From Microbacterium sp. EYE_78 (lineage in GTDB: Bacteria > Actinomycetota > Actinomycetes > Actinomycetales > Microbacteriaceae), in NCBI RefSeq assembly GCF_023149035.1, contig NZ_JAHXMY010000001.1, forward strand, positions 1,302,001 to 1,366,000: a stretch of 64,000 nucleotides of DNA, in the 5' to 3' direction. The notes below the pieces were generated by a model. The model saw nothing but the letters and a program-made list of their open reading frames with translations, was not told the DNA's origin and did no database searches. Within the stretch, counting starts at the first letter, position 1, and each line of letters starts with the position of its first letter. Made by a program: the position numbers and the translations under genes. Positions 17,335-25,577 of this stretch are shown here, one piece after another.

Positions 17335-18243
17335 TCATCCCTTCACCGCGCCGGCCGCGAGGCCCTTCATGATGCGCTGGTTGAGGAACAGGTAGAGGAA
17401 CAGGATGCCGAAGACCGTGATGCAGATCGCGGCGAACAGCGGCCCGTAGTTGATCGCGCCGTACTCCCCGGAGAAGTTCAGGAGGCCGACCTGGATGGTG
17501 TTGAGGCTGCGCTTGCCGCCGAAGACCAGGGCGATCAGCAGGTCGTTCCAGATGAGGAAGAACTGCACGATCGCGACCGTCAGGATGGCGTTGCGCATCA
17601 TCGGGAACCCGATCGAGAAGAATGCCCGGATCATCGAGGCGCCGTCGATCGTGGCGGCCTCGAAGATCTCGCGCGGGATCGCCCGGAAGTAGGTCGCCAT
17701 CATGAAGACGGTGAGGGGCAGGCCGCCGGCGATGTAGATGAGGATCATCGGCAGGTGCGAGCCGTTGATGCCGAGCTCGAAGAACGTGTTGAACAGCGGC
17801 AGGATGATCATCTGCCCGGGGATCATGATGCCCGCGAGGAACAGCAGCAGGATGCCCCCGCGGCCCCGGAAGACGAGCACCTCCAGCGCGAACCCGGCTG
17901 CGGTGCCGAACAGGACGATGAACACCAGCGACGGCACGGTCACGATGACGGAGTTCATCACGGTGGTCGAGAGGTTGCCGGTCTCCCAGGCGTTGGCGTA
18001 GTTGTCCCACCGCCACTCCTCGGGGAACGTGTAGGACGGGTTGTTCAGGAAGTCGCTGTTGGACTTCAGCGAGTTGATGAACATCCAGAACAGCGGATAG
18101 GCGGTCACGAGGATCAGGAACGCGATCGTCAGCCAGGTGGGGATCTTGCCGAGGAGTCGCGCGGCGGCGGCGCCGCGCGACTGCCGCTGGGGGATGAAGG
18201 CGTGCGGGGTGTGGACGGCGGTCGTCTCGAGAGTGGAGGTCAT
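17335..18243 (-). CDS. Carbohydrate ABC transporter permease (MalG type)
   Basis: A 302-residue inner-membrane permease with six predicted membrane segments, the first at about residues 35-60 (WLTIAFLILVTAYPLFWMFI). The cytoplasmic EAA loop (IFEAATIDGASMIRAFF) contacts the ATPase. It pairs with the MalF-type permease just upstream (10 bases apart) and the solute-binding lipoprotein before that, forming a CUT1 sugar importer. No ATPase gene is nearby, so the transporter probably uses a shared MsmX/MsiK-type ATPase encoded elsewhere. It is last in the LacI-controlled importer operon and ends convergently with the epimerase gene, 8 bases away. Confidence 0.92.
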   Translation of the reverse strand: MTSTLETTAVHTPHAFIPQRQSRGAAAARLLGKIPTWLTIAFLILVTAYPLFWMFINSLKSNSDFLNNPSYTFPEEWRWDNYANAWETGNLSTTVMNSVIVTVPSLVFIVLFGTAAGFALEVLVFRGRGGILLLFLAGIMIPGQMIILPLFNTFFELGINGSHLPMILIYIAGGLPLTVFMMATYFRAIPREIFEAATIDGASMIRAFFSIGFPMMRNAILTVAIVQFFLIWNDLLIALVFGGKRSLNTIQVGLLNFSGEYGAINYGPLFAAICITVFGILFLYLFLNQRIMKGLAAGAVKG

Positions 18244-18253
18244 CGGTCGCTCC

Positions 18254-19135
18254 TCAGACGGTGTTGTCGCGGCGCGACGAACGGAAGATGGCGAGGGTGA
18301 CGAGCAGGCACATGATCGTCAGCAGCAGGGCGATCGTCGAGCCGTACCCGAAGTCGCTGTACTGGAACGCGGTCCGGTACATGTACAGCGTCAGCGGGGT
18401 GGTCTGGTTGCCGGGCCCGCCGCCGGTGAGGGCGAAGACCGAGTCGAAGACCTTGATCGTCCCGTTGATGCTGAAGATGAACGACGCGAACAGGATGGGC
18501 AGCGACATCGGCAGGATGATGTGGCGGAACAGCCCGAACCGCTGCGCCCCGTCGAGGCGGGCGGACTCGATGATGTCGTCGGGGATGTCGAGCAGGCCCG
18601 AGAAGACGAGGACGCCGTAGAAGCCGACGGAGCGCCAGACGTCCATGATGACGACGACGTAGAAGGCCGAGTCGCCGGCGCCGAGCCAGTCGACCGATGA
18701 GAGCCCCACGTTCACGAGCAGCTCGTTGGCGAGCCCATCGTTCGGGGCCGACTGGAAGATCTTCTGGTACAGGATGCCGATGGCCACCGTGGGCAGCACG
18801 ACGGGGAAGAAGACGAGGGTGCGGACGATCACCGACGACCGTCGCAGCACGTACTGGTAGAGCAGGGCGAGGCCGTAGCCGATGACCACCTGCAGCAGGG
18901 TCACGACGAGCGCGTAGCGGACGGTGAACCAGAACGCATCCCAGATGTAGGGGTCCGTGGTCAGGCGGGTGAAGTTCTCGACGCCGTTGAACTCGAAGCC
19001 GCCGAGGATGCTGCCCGTGAAGAACGTGAGGCCGAAGGACCACGCCACCGGCACGACCATGATGAGCGTGTAGACGAGCAGTGCGGGGGTGAGGAGGAGG
19101 ACGATCGCCTTGCGGTCCCCCAGGACGGACTTCAT
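18254..19135 (-). CDS. Sugar ABC transporter permease (MalF type)
   Basis: A 293-residue CUT1-family permease with about six membrane segments (for example AIVLLLTPALLVYTLIMVVP near the N-terminus) and the EAA motif IIESARLDGAQRFGLFRHI near residues 195-215. It forms the heterodimeric channel with the MalG-type permease encoded 10 bases downstream. A strong hairpin separates it from the binding-protein gene upstream, so it should be expressed at a lower level than the binding protein. Confidence 0.92.
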   Translation of the reverse strand: MKSVLGDRKAIVLLLTPALLVYTLIMVVPVAWSFGLTFFTGSILGGFEFNGVENFTRLTTDPYIWDAFWFTVRYALVVTLLQVVIGYGLALLYQYVLRRSSVIVRTLVFFPVVLPTVAIGILYQKIFQSAPNDGLANELLVNVGLSSVDWLGAGDSAFYVVVIMDVWRSVGFYGVLVFSGLLDIPDDIIESARLDGAQRFGLFRHIILPMSLPILFASFIFSINGTIKVFDSVFALTGGGPGNQTTPLTLYMYRTAFQYSDFGYGSTIALLLTIMCLLVTLAIFRSSRRDNTV

Positions 19136-19173
19136 GGGTGGCGGCCTTTCGGGTGCGGGTGCCGAGGATGGGA

Positions 19174-19208
19174 CGACCCGGGGCCCGCCGCAGCGGGCGC
19201 CCGGGTCG
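19174..19208 (-). terminator. Intercistronic hairpin between binding protein and permease
   Basis: A near-perfect stem of about 15 bp: CGACCCGGG (19174-19182) with CCCGGGTCG (19200-19208), and inner GCCCGC with GCGGGC around a CGCA loop. There is no U-tract. The place, between a solute-binding-protein gene and its permease, suits mRNA stabilisation or partial termination that keeps binding protein in excess. Confidence 0.65.
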
Positions 19209-19217
19209 CGGTGCCGA

Positions 19218-20540
19218 TCAGCCGGCGTCGAGGGCGTCCTGGACGAGCTTCATGAATTCCTCGGCCGAGAGCTGGCCCGTGGCCAGCAGCGCCGCGTTGG
19301 TGGAGGAGATGCTCGATGCCTTCGCGTTGAAGAGCGCCTCGAACCAGAGAACGCTGTCGGTGGCCGTGGCGATCTCGTCTGCGACCGTCTGCGAGATCTC
19401 GGGCAGGTCGGCCTCTTCGTCGGAGATGAAGCCGGTGATCTGGCCCTGCTTGAGCGCCTCGGTGCCGTAGTTCTCGACGATGCAGCCGAGCCAGTCGCCC
19501 ACGCCGTTGTCGGCGGAGTAGGTCGCCGCGTTGAAGGTGGCCGGGAGGCCGACGTTCGACGGGTACTCGTCGATCGATCCGGCACCGCCGTCGACGGCCG
19601 GGAACTTGAAGAACCCGACGTTGTCGGCGCCGATCTGGTTGCCGTCGCCGTTGATGTTGCCGAGCAGCCAGCTGCCCATGTAGATCATCGCGGCCTTGCC
19701 GGTGAGGAACTCGTTCGAGGCGGCGTCGTAGTCCAGCGATGCGACGTTCGACCCGAAGTAGCCCTCAGCGCCGAGGTCGGCGATCGCCTGTGCGGCCTCG
19801 ACGTACTCGGGGTCGGTCAGCTTGGCGTCGCCGTCGGCGACCTTCTGCAGCGCGTCCGCGCCGAGGGAGCGGAACAGGTAGCCGCTGACGAGGCGCGTGA
19901 GGGGCCAGCCCTGCTCGCCCGACGCCGCGAAGGCGGTGAGGCCCGCGCTCTTGGCTTCGCCGGCGACCGTGAGCAGGTCGTCCCACGTCTCGGGGACGTC
20001 CCAGCCGTTCTCCTCGAAGACGGCCTTGTTGTAGAAGATGCCCTCGATGTTGTACTGGAAGGGCAGGAACGTGAACTCGCCGCCGTACAGCTTCTTGATC
20101 GTCGAGACGGCGCCCTCGGCGACCTTGTCGCGGACGCCGAGCTCTTCGAGCGCCTCGTCAAAGTCGACGAGGTAGCCGCCCTCGGCGAGCTTCGCACCCT
20201 CGGCGGGGTTGCCGCCGGCGGAGAACATCGGGGGCAGGCCGTCCTGCGTCGCCAGCAGCTGGATCTGCGCATCGAGCTCGGCCTGCGGGATCGAGCTGAC
20301 CTCGAGCGGCATGGCGTCGTTCTCTGCCTCGCAGGACCCGGCCACCAGGGCATCGAGGACCGGCTCGGTCGTCGTGTTCTCGGCGTTCTTCAGGAACTCG
20401 AGGGACGAGGGTGCCTCGACGTTGCCGCCGCCCCCGCCTCCGCCGCCCGAGCACCCGGCCAGGACCAGGACGCTCGCGCCGATCAGTGCTGCGGTTCCGG
20501 CGATGGGCCCGCGGAGACGCCGCCCTTGTGCTGTGAACAC
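19218..20540 (-). CDS. Sugar ABC transporter solute-binding lipoprotein
   Basis: A 440-residue family-1 extracellular binding protein. The N-terminus has basic residues, a hydrophobic stretch and a lipobox (LVLAGC, Cys30), then an unusual run of eight glycines as linker. It is tethered to the outside of the membrane and delivers an oligosaccharide to the MalF/MalG-type permeases. The start is a GTG five bases after AGGAGG. A minus-strand promoter (TTGACC / TAGCAT, 17 apart) and a LacI operator over the transcription start lie upstream. The ligand is unknown; co-regulation with rhamnosidase and GH127 genes suggests a rhamnose- or apiose-containing oligosaccharide. Confidence 0.92.
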   Translation of the reverse strand: MFTAQGRRLRGPIAGTAALIGASVLVLAGCSGGGGGGGGNVEAPSSLEFLKNAENTTTEPVLDALVAGSCEAENDAMPLEVSSIPQAELDAQIQLLATQDGLPPMFSAGGNPAEGAKLAEGGYLVDFDEALEELGVRDKVAEGAVSTIKKLYGGEFTFLPFQYNIEGIFYNKAVFEENGWDVPETWDDLLTVAGEAKSAGLTAFAASGEQGWPLTRLVSGYLFRSLGADALQKVADGDAKLTDPEYVEAAQAIADLGAEGYFGSNVASLDYDAASNEFLTGKAAMIYMGSWLLGNINGDGNQIGADNVGFFKFPAVDGGAGSIDEYPSNVGLPATFNAATYSADNGVGDWLGCIVENYGTEALKQGQITGFISDEEADLPEISQTVADEIATATDSVLWFEALFNAKASSISSTNAALLATGQLSAEEFMKLVQDALDAG

Positions 20541-20567
20541 ATTTCCTCCTTGAAAGTGGCGTCTCGG

Positions 20568-20617
20568 CTTTGAGACGTTTCAAAGAGGATGCTAGGGCGA
20601 GCCGCTCATCAGGTCAA
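20568..20617 (-). promoter_or_regulatory. LacI-controlled promoter of the sugar ABC operon
   Basis: On the minus strand, -35 TTGACC (20612-20617) and -10 TAGCAT (20589-20594) are 17 bases apart. Just downstream, over the expected transcription start, lies the near-perfect palindrome CTTTGAGACGTTTCAAAG (20568-20585). This is the layout of a LacI-family repressor site. Confidence 0.75.
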
Positions 20618-20700
20618 GGGTGAGTTGCCGGCCGTCACCGAACCGTGTCCTCACGCGGGACGCGAGCGCATCGCACCAGGCTGACTCACGCGCCCGCGAT

Positions 20701-20716
20701 CTTGAAACGTCCCAAA
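20701..20716 (+). promoter_or_regulatory. LacI-type operator before the LacI gene
   Basis: CTTGAAACGTCCCAAA matches the operator consensus TTGAAACGTTTCAA in all but two or three positions and lies 56-71 bases before the lacI start. It points to autoregulation. Confidence 0.6.
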
Positions 20717-20771
20717 CCATACGGTGCTGAGTTACTCTGGTCGACACTGCCGGGAACGAAGGAGCCACCGC

Positions 20772-21788
20772 ATGGCCAGAGTGGGCATCCGCGATGTCGC
20801 GGTCCTCGCGGACGTCGCCGTCGGCACGGTCTCGAACTACCTGAACCACCCCGACCGTGTCTCGGCGCCGAAGGCCGATCGCATCCGCGCGGCGATCGAC
20901 ACGCTCGGGTTCGTGCCGAGCAACGCGGGGCGTCAGCTGCGCCTGGGCACCAGCCAGGTCATCGGCTACCTGGCGCCGGATGTGAGCAACCCGTACTTCG
21001 CGGGCATCGCCGAGCGGGTCGAGCGGCGAGCCGACGAGCGGGGGGTCACGGTCTTCCTCGCGAACTCGCATCGCAGTCGCGAGCGTGAGGACGCTTACCT
21101 CGAAGTCTTCGAGCAGCACCGCGTGAAGGGCATGCTCGTCTCGTCCCATCTGCCGATCGAGGACCGCCTCGCACAGCTGCACCGTCGCGGCACCCCGTCG
21201 GTGCTGGTGGGTCAGCGGGCGCGAGGCGACGAGCAGGCCTCGGTCTCGCTCGACGACGTGTCGGGCGGGCGTCAGGCGATGCGGCACCTGCTCGATGTCG
21301 GATGCCGCCGGATCGCCTTCGTGGGTGGGCCGCTCGGCATCCCGCAGGTCGCCGATCGCCTCAGCGGATCGAGCGGCGAGGTGCGGCTGCACGGGTCCGC
21401 CACCCTCGAGGTCATCGATCAGCCCGACCGCACCGTGCAGGGCGGTCTCGAGGTGGGCCGGGCGCTGGCGGCTCGCCCCGCCGCGATGCGGCCCGACGGC
21501 ATCTTCGCCGTCAACGACCTGCTCGCCATCGGCATCATGCAGCAGCTCGTCCTGGGCGGGGTGTCCGTTCCCCGCGACGTCGCGATCGTCGGCTACGACG
21601 ACAACGAGTTCGCCGAGGCATCCCTCATCCCGCTCTCGAGCGTCCGCGGACGGCACGAGGGGTTCGGTGTCGCCGTCGTCGACCTGCTCTTCGATGCGAT
21701 CGAGCGGCGGGAGATCGCGGAGCCGCACCGGATGTTCGACCCTGAGCTCGTCGTCCGCGCGAGCTCGACCGGCTTCGGCGTCGGCTGA
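20772..21788 (+). CDS. LacI family transcriptional regulator
   Basis: A 338-residue LacI-type repressor: N-terminal helix-turn-helix with hinge (IRDVAVLADVAVGTVSNYLN, residues 6-25) and a periplasmic-binding-protein-like effector domain (IGYLAPDVSNPYFAGIAERV and onward) ending at VRASSTGFGVG. The ATG at 20772 follows AAGGAG and starts the HTH in the usual way. It is divergent from the sugar ABC operon. Four sites resembling TTGAAACGTTTCAA (16348, 16404, 20568, 20701) are its likely operators, so the regulon would include its own gene, the importer, the GH78-to-kinase operon and the epimerase. The effector is unknown but is probably a sugar from this pathway. Confidence 0.92.
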   Translation: MARVGIRDVAVLADVAVGTVSNYLNHPDRVSAPKADRIRAAIDTLGFVPSNAGRQLRLGTSQVIGYLAPDVSNPYFAGIAERVERRADERGVTVFLANSHRSREREDAYLEVFEQHRVKGMLVSSHLPIEDRLAQLHRRGTPSVLVGQRARGDEQASVSLDDVSGGRQAMRHLLDVGCRRIAFVGGPLGIPQVADRLSGSSGEVRLHGSATLEVIDQPDRTVQGGLEVGRALAARPAAMRPDGIFAVNDLLAIGIMQQLVLGGVSVPRDVAIVGYDDNEFAEASLIPLSSVRGRHEGFGVAVVDLLFDAIERREIAEPHRMFDPELVVRASSTGFGVG

Positions 21789-21808
21789 GTCCGGCGCCCG
21801 TCGACGCG

Positions 21809-23074
21809 TCAGAACTCGGCGACGACGGGCCTGCCCTCGAGCCACGCGATCATGTTCAGCACCAGGAAGTTCCAGTTCTGAAAGTTCCTCGTCATGATCG
21901 GCTCGCCGGTGTCGGGGTGGTAGTACTCGTGCAGGCAGCCGCTCGTCTCGAGGTCCCGTCCGAACAGCGTGACCGTCTGCTCCGCGAGCGTGCGGGCGTC
22001 GTCGGCGAAGCCGTACTTCACGAGTCCCCGGAACACGAGGTAGTTGCTGATGCCCCACACCGGACCCAGCCAGTTCGACGGGTTGTTCGAGGCGCGGAGG
22101 TCGTACTGCTGCTCGAGCGCGGAGAGGGTGCGGACGCCGTAGGCGGCCCGGAAGGTGCGTCGCTCCTGCAGTCGCTCGCGCATGCGGTCGGCTCGCGCCT
22201 GCGTCGGAATGCCCGCCCAGAGCGGCAGGAAGCTCGACCAGTTGTCGACGCGGAGGAGGACGGACGACCAGGCGCGCGGCGCGCCGCGATGCAGCCAGTC
22301 CTCGGTGTCGACGGCCCGCAGGTTGAGATCGGCGCTGTAGAAGGTGCCGTCCCGCTCGTCCCACAGGTGGCGGTTCACCGCGTCGGCCAGATCCTGCGCC
22401 CGGCGGCGCCAGTGCACGGCCTCGTCGACCCTGTCGGCGTCCTCGAGCAGCGACCCGAGGGCGAGGAGCTCGCGGTACAGGAGCGAGTTGAGGTAGATCG
22501 ACGCGGTGCTGCCGACCGGTCGGTAGTAGACCGACGGATCGTTGTCGACGCCGATCGCGAAGTCGCTCTGCCAGAAGGCGAGACCCGTCTCTGCGTGCAC
22601 GTGGCTCTCGAGGTACCGCGAGACGAAGCGTTCGATGACCGGCAGGGCATCGCCGACCCACGATCGGTCCGGCGTCCGCCGGGCCAGGAGGGCCGTCTGC
22701 TGGGCGATGACCGGCTTGTGCATGTTCTCGGTGAATCCGGCCGCGCGACTCGGGTCGGCGTGCAGCACGGGGCCACCGGGTTTGAGCAGGATCGGCATCA
22801 CGCCGTCGTCGTCGGTGTGATCGAGGAAGTTGAGGATCGTGCCCCGCTCGTACGCGGCGAACCGCCCGGGCTCGCCCCGGTCGAGTTCGATCTGCCCGAG
22901 GACCGCGCTGATGAACCACGAATCCCAGTCCCATAGCGCCGAGGAGTAGTACGGCGAGTCGGGTGAGCTCGGCACGGTGTACGGGTGCCGGAGGATGCCG
23001 GAGGGTTCGCGCGTCATCTGCGCCCCGTGTTCGTGCACGTGGTCGGTCAGCGCCCGCATCCAGCGCTCGATCAT
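21809..23074 (-). CDS. GH63/trehalase-like (alpha/alpha)6-barrel glycosidase
   Basis: A 421-residue protein whose motifs (YYSSALWDWDSWFISAVLGQ near residue 45, then FTENMHKPVIAQQ, NWLGPVWGISNYLVFRGL and NFQNWNFLVLNMI) match bacterial GH63/mannosylglycerate-hydrolase-like six-hairpin glycosidases. No signal peptide, so cytoplasmic. The start overlaps the lactonase stop (ATGA) after a GGAGGAG site. It is the last gene of the apionate operon. Neither the substrate nor the catalytic acids can be assigned with confidence from sequence alone. A role in cleaving a small imported glycoside, for example an apioside, is an inference from position only. Confidence 0.75.
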   Translation of the reverse strand: MIERWMRALTDHVHEHGAQMTREPSGILRHPYTVPSSPDSPYYSSALWDWDSWFISAVLGQIELDRGEPGRFAAYERGTILNFLDHTDDDGVMPILLKPGGPVLHADPSRAAGFTENMHKPVIAQQTALLARRTPDRSWVGDALPVIERFVSRYLESHVHAETGLAFWQSDFAIGVDNDPSVYYRPVGSTASIYLNSLLYRELLALGSLLEDADRVDEAVHWRRRAQDLADAVNRHLWDERDGTFYSADLNLRAVDTEDWLHRGAPRAWSSVLLRVDNWSSFLPLWAGIPTQARADRMRERLQERRTFRAAYGVRTLSALEQQYDLRASNNPSNWLGPVWGISNYLVFRGLVKYGFADDARTLAEQTVTLFGRDLETSGCLHEYYHPDTGEPIMTRNFQNWNFLVLNMIAWLEGRPVVAEF

Positions 23075-24804
23075 GTGGTCTCCTCCTCGTGAAGGTCGAC
23101 GCGGCGGAAGGCGGCTGCGGCGACGTCGATCGTGCGCGTGCCGGCGTGCACGGCGACGGTCACCGAGCGCGCCGCGCGGTCGAGGTTCGCGACGAGCAGC
23201 GTCGTGCGACCGCCCCGTCGGTGTCCGATCGCCCAGACCAGCCCGTCGGGGCTGTCACCCCAGAGCAGGTCGCCGCCGGAGTCGGCGGCGAGCTCGCGCA
23301 GCGCGGATGCCACGGGCAGGTCGGTGCCGTCCGAGGACCGGATGCCCCGAGGTCCCCACTCCTCGAAGAACGACAGTGAGGCGACTCCGGGGACGGCGAG
23401 CGCCGCCGCGCTCGCAACCGTCCACGCGGCGAGTTCCGGCGCCGACTGACGGGTGTCCGTCGTGCCGGTGAACTCCGCTCCGTAGCCCTGCGACAAATCG
23501 CCGCGGGTGGGCGCAGGTTGCGGACCGGTCGCGACGTCGTTGAAGCGCGGTCGCAGCGAGACCGGCCCGATGTGCACCGGTGTGCCGTCGGCGTACCCCA
23601 CCGCCTGGGTCGCGACGAGCCGCTGCACGGCGACGGACTCGACGAGCTGCTCGGTGCCGGTGGCGTGGAACAGCGGGGTGACCGTCGTGAGGATGCCGTC
23701 GAGATCGCTCGGCAGCCGGTGCCGTTCGCGATTCAGCTCCGTGAAGTGGGACCGCGAGCCGCCGGTGACGGGCAGACGGATGCCGGCGCGGTCCAGCGCC
23801 GCGCGGAGCGCGGCCGTCGCCGGGGCGTCCGACACGTGGCGCGCGTCGCCGTCCGGCTGGAACGCGGCGACGCGCAGCACGTCGAGCCCTCGCAGCGCGG
23901 CGGCCGCGGCATCCAGCGCATCGGCGTCGTCGCCGAGGATGACCCGCACATCCAGGGGCACCGCGGATGCCGCGGCCCGGGCCAACGCGGCGGGCCACGT
24001 CGGGGTGCCGAGGTCGAGCTCGACGACGATGCCGTCGCCGACGGGCGCCACTGCGGGGGCCGGGTCCGGCGCGGTCGCCGCGCCCAGCAGGATCTGCGGA
24101 AAGCGTCCGCCGTCGCGCAGCGTGAGCACGTCGCCGTCATCCGTCCCGGCTGCGGCAGGCTCACCCGCCACCTCGATCGTCACCGATTGGCGCACGCGCT
24201 CGCCGGCCTCGACGCGGTAGGGGAACGGCAGGTCCAGCGGGCGGCTGTAGGTCTTGTACGAGGCGTCGGTCCAGTTGCGCTGGTCCTCCATCTCGAAGAC
24301 GTCGCCGTCGAACGCGACGTCGACCGTCGCGCCCGGTACCTCCCACGTGAGCCCCGCGATGTCCCGCACCGGCTGGTGCGGGCTGATCGCGCGCGGGAAG
24401 GCGGTGCGCTCGCCGGTGCCGTCGGGATGCCGCACCTCGGCGGGCACGCCGGCCAGGGACGGCGGGTGCAGGACGACCAGGCCCGTGCGGTTCGTGTCGA
24501 ACGCGGCACCCGCTTCGAGGTCGAGCAGCACCCGCAGCCCCGCGGGCCGGGCTTCGACGCGGACGACGCCCGAGAACGACGACCCGAGCCCCTCCGAGCG
24601 CACATGCAGCGTCAGCGTGACGTCGGTGCTCCGCACGCGGTCCACGACGAGGTTCGCGGTGTTCCAGTCGGCGTCGCGGACGACGGCGCGGATGCTGCGC
24701 AGCACCACCTTGCCGTGGGCGGCGATGTCGGCCAGCTCGTCGCCCCGCAGCTCGAGCGACCAGGGGCCGCTCCGCCACGACGGATGCTCGGTGTGCCAGA
24801 CCAT
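23071..24804 (-). CDS. apnL: D-apionate lactonase-like protein
   Basis: A 577-residue cytoplasmic protein that I recognise as similar to ApnL, the lactonase that opens D-apionolactone to D-apionate. Characteristic stretches include the N-terminal beta-rich half with DVFEMEDQRNWTDASYKTYS (about residues 170-195) and LPFPYRVEAGERVRQSVT, followed by a barrel-like half with LPVTGGSRSHFTELNR and YGAEFTGTTDTRQSAPELA. The assignment rests on remembered family similarity and on neighbours that match the rest of the pathway: an SDR and an ApnO-like enzyme upstream, then OiaX-, LerI-, DerI- and LerK-like genes. It starts one base after the SDR stop codon and is coupled to the GH63-like gene downstream. 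Confidence 0.75.
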   Translation of the reverse strand: MVWHTEHPSWRSGPWSLELRGDELADIAAHGKVVLRSIRAVVRDADWNTANLVVDRVRSTDVTLTLHVRSEGLGSSFSGVVRVEARPAGLRVLLDLEAGAAFDTNRTGLVVLHPPSLAGVPAEVRHPDGTGERTAFPRAISPHQPVRDIAGLTWEVPGATVDVAFDGDVFEMEDQRNWTDASYKTYSRPLDLPFPYRVEAGERVRQSVTIEVAGEPAAAGTDDGDVLTLRDGGRFPQILLGAATAPDPAPAVAPVGDGIVVELDLGTPTWPAALARAAASAVPLDVRVILGDDADALDAAAAALRGLDVLRVAAFQPDGDARHVSDAPATAALRAALDRAGIRLPVTGGSRSHFTELNRERHRLPSDLDGILTTVTPLFHATGTEQLVESVAVQRLVATQAVGYADGTPVHIGPVSLRPRFNDVATGPQPAPTRGDLSQGYGAEFTGTTDTRQSAPELAAWTVASAAALAVPGVASLSFFEEWGPRGIRSSDGTDLPVASALRELAADSGGDLLWGDSPDGLVWAIGHRRGGRTTLLVANLDRAARSVTVAVHAGTRTIDVAAAAFRRVDLHEEETT

Positions 24805-24805
24805 G

Positions 24806-25561
24806 TCAGAGCGAGGTCATCCCGCCGTCGACCTGGAACGTCGCCCCGGTCGCGAACGATCCGTCGTCGCTCGCGAGGTAGACCATGATCCCGGCGACGT
24901 CGTCCGGCGTCCCTGCGCGGCCGATCGGGATGCGGCTGACGATCGCGGCGCGGGACTCGGGGTCCTCACTGATGGCCGACACGAGCGGCGTCTCGGTGTA
25001 GGCGGGCTGCACCGTGTTGACCCGGATGCCGCGGTCGGCGTACGCCGCCGCGACCGTGCGGGAGAGCCCGTGCATCCCCGCCTTCGAGGCGCTGTAGGCG
25101 GTGAAGTCCTTGCCCTCGCCGTTGACGGCGGTGGGGCTGCCGGTGAGGATGATCGATCCGCCGCCGAGGGCGAGCATCGTGCGGACGGCGTACTTCACAG
25201 TCAGGAAGGCGCCGGTCAGGTTGACGTCGATCGTGCGGCGCCAGACGTCGAGGTCGAGGTCGGCCGCCGGCGCATCCTGACCGAACAGTTGGATGCCGGC
25301 GTTGGCCACCACCACGTTCGGTGCCCATCCGGCATCCGTCGCCGCCGCGAACCCCGCTTCGACCGACGCCTCGTCGGAGATGTCCATCGTCACCGCCATC
25401 GCGGCCTCGCCGATCCGCGCGGCTGCGGCTGCCGCGCCGTCGCCGTTGCGGTCGGCGAGGATCACGCGGGCGCCCTCGCGGGCGAAGCGCTCGGCCACCG
25501 CCGCGCCGATGCCGAGGGCGGCGCCGGTGACGAGGGCGGTCCTGCCGTGCAGTCGTGCCAT
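24806..25561 (-). CDS. Short-chain dehydrogenase/reductase, candidate D-apiose dehydrogenase
   Basis: A 251-residue classical SDR. Seen: cofactor motif TGAALGIG (about residues 12-19), Asp39 after beta-2 (favouring NAD), NAG (about 86-88), the catalytic Ser in ILTGS and YSASK, and the C-terminal ATFQVDGG. The inner ATG at 25561 was chosen over the one at 25570: GGAG abuts the outer ATG but is nine bases from the inner one. It sits between ApnO-like and ApnL-like genes, where known pathways place the D-apiose dehydrogenase, which elsewhere is a Gfo/Idh/MocA enzyme. No Gfo/Idh gene is present here, so this SDR is the best candidate for apiose to apionolactone; unproven. Confidence 0.85.
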   Translation of the reverse strand: MARLHGRTALVTGAALGIGAAVAERFAREGARVILADRNGDGAAAAAARIGEAAMAVTMDISDEASVEAGFAAATDAGWAPNVVVANAGIQLFGQDAPAADLDLDVWRRTIDVNLTGAFLTVKYAVRTMLALGGGSIILTGSPTAVNGEGKDFTAYSASKAGMHGLSRTVAAAYADRGIRVNTVQPAYTETPLVSAISEDPESRAAIVSRIPIGRAGTPDDVAGIMVYLASDDGSFATGATFQVDGGMTSL

Positions 25562-25577
25562 GTCGCTCATCTCCGGG

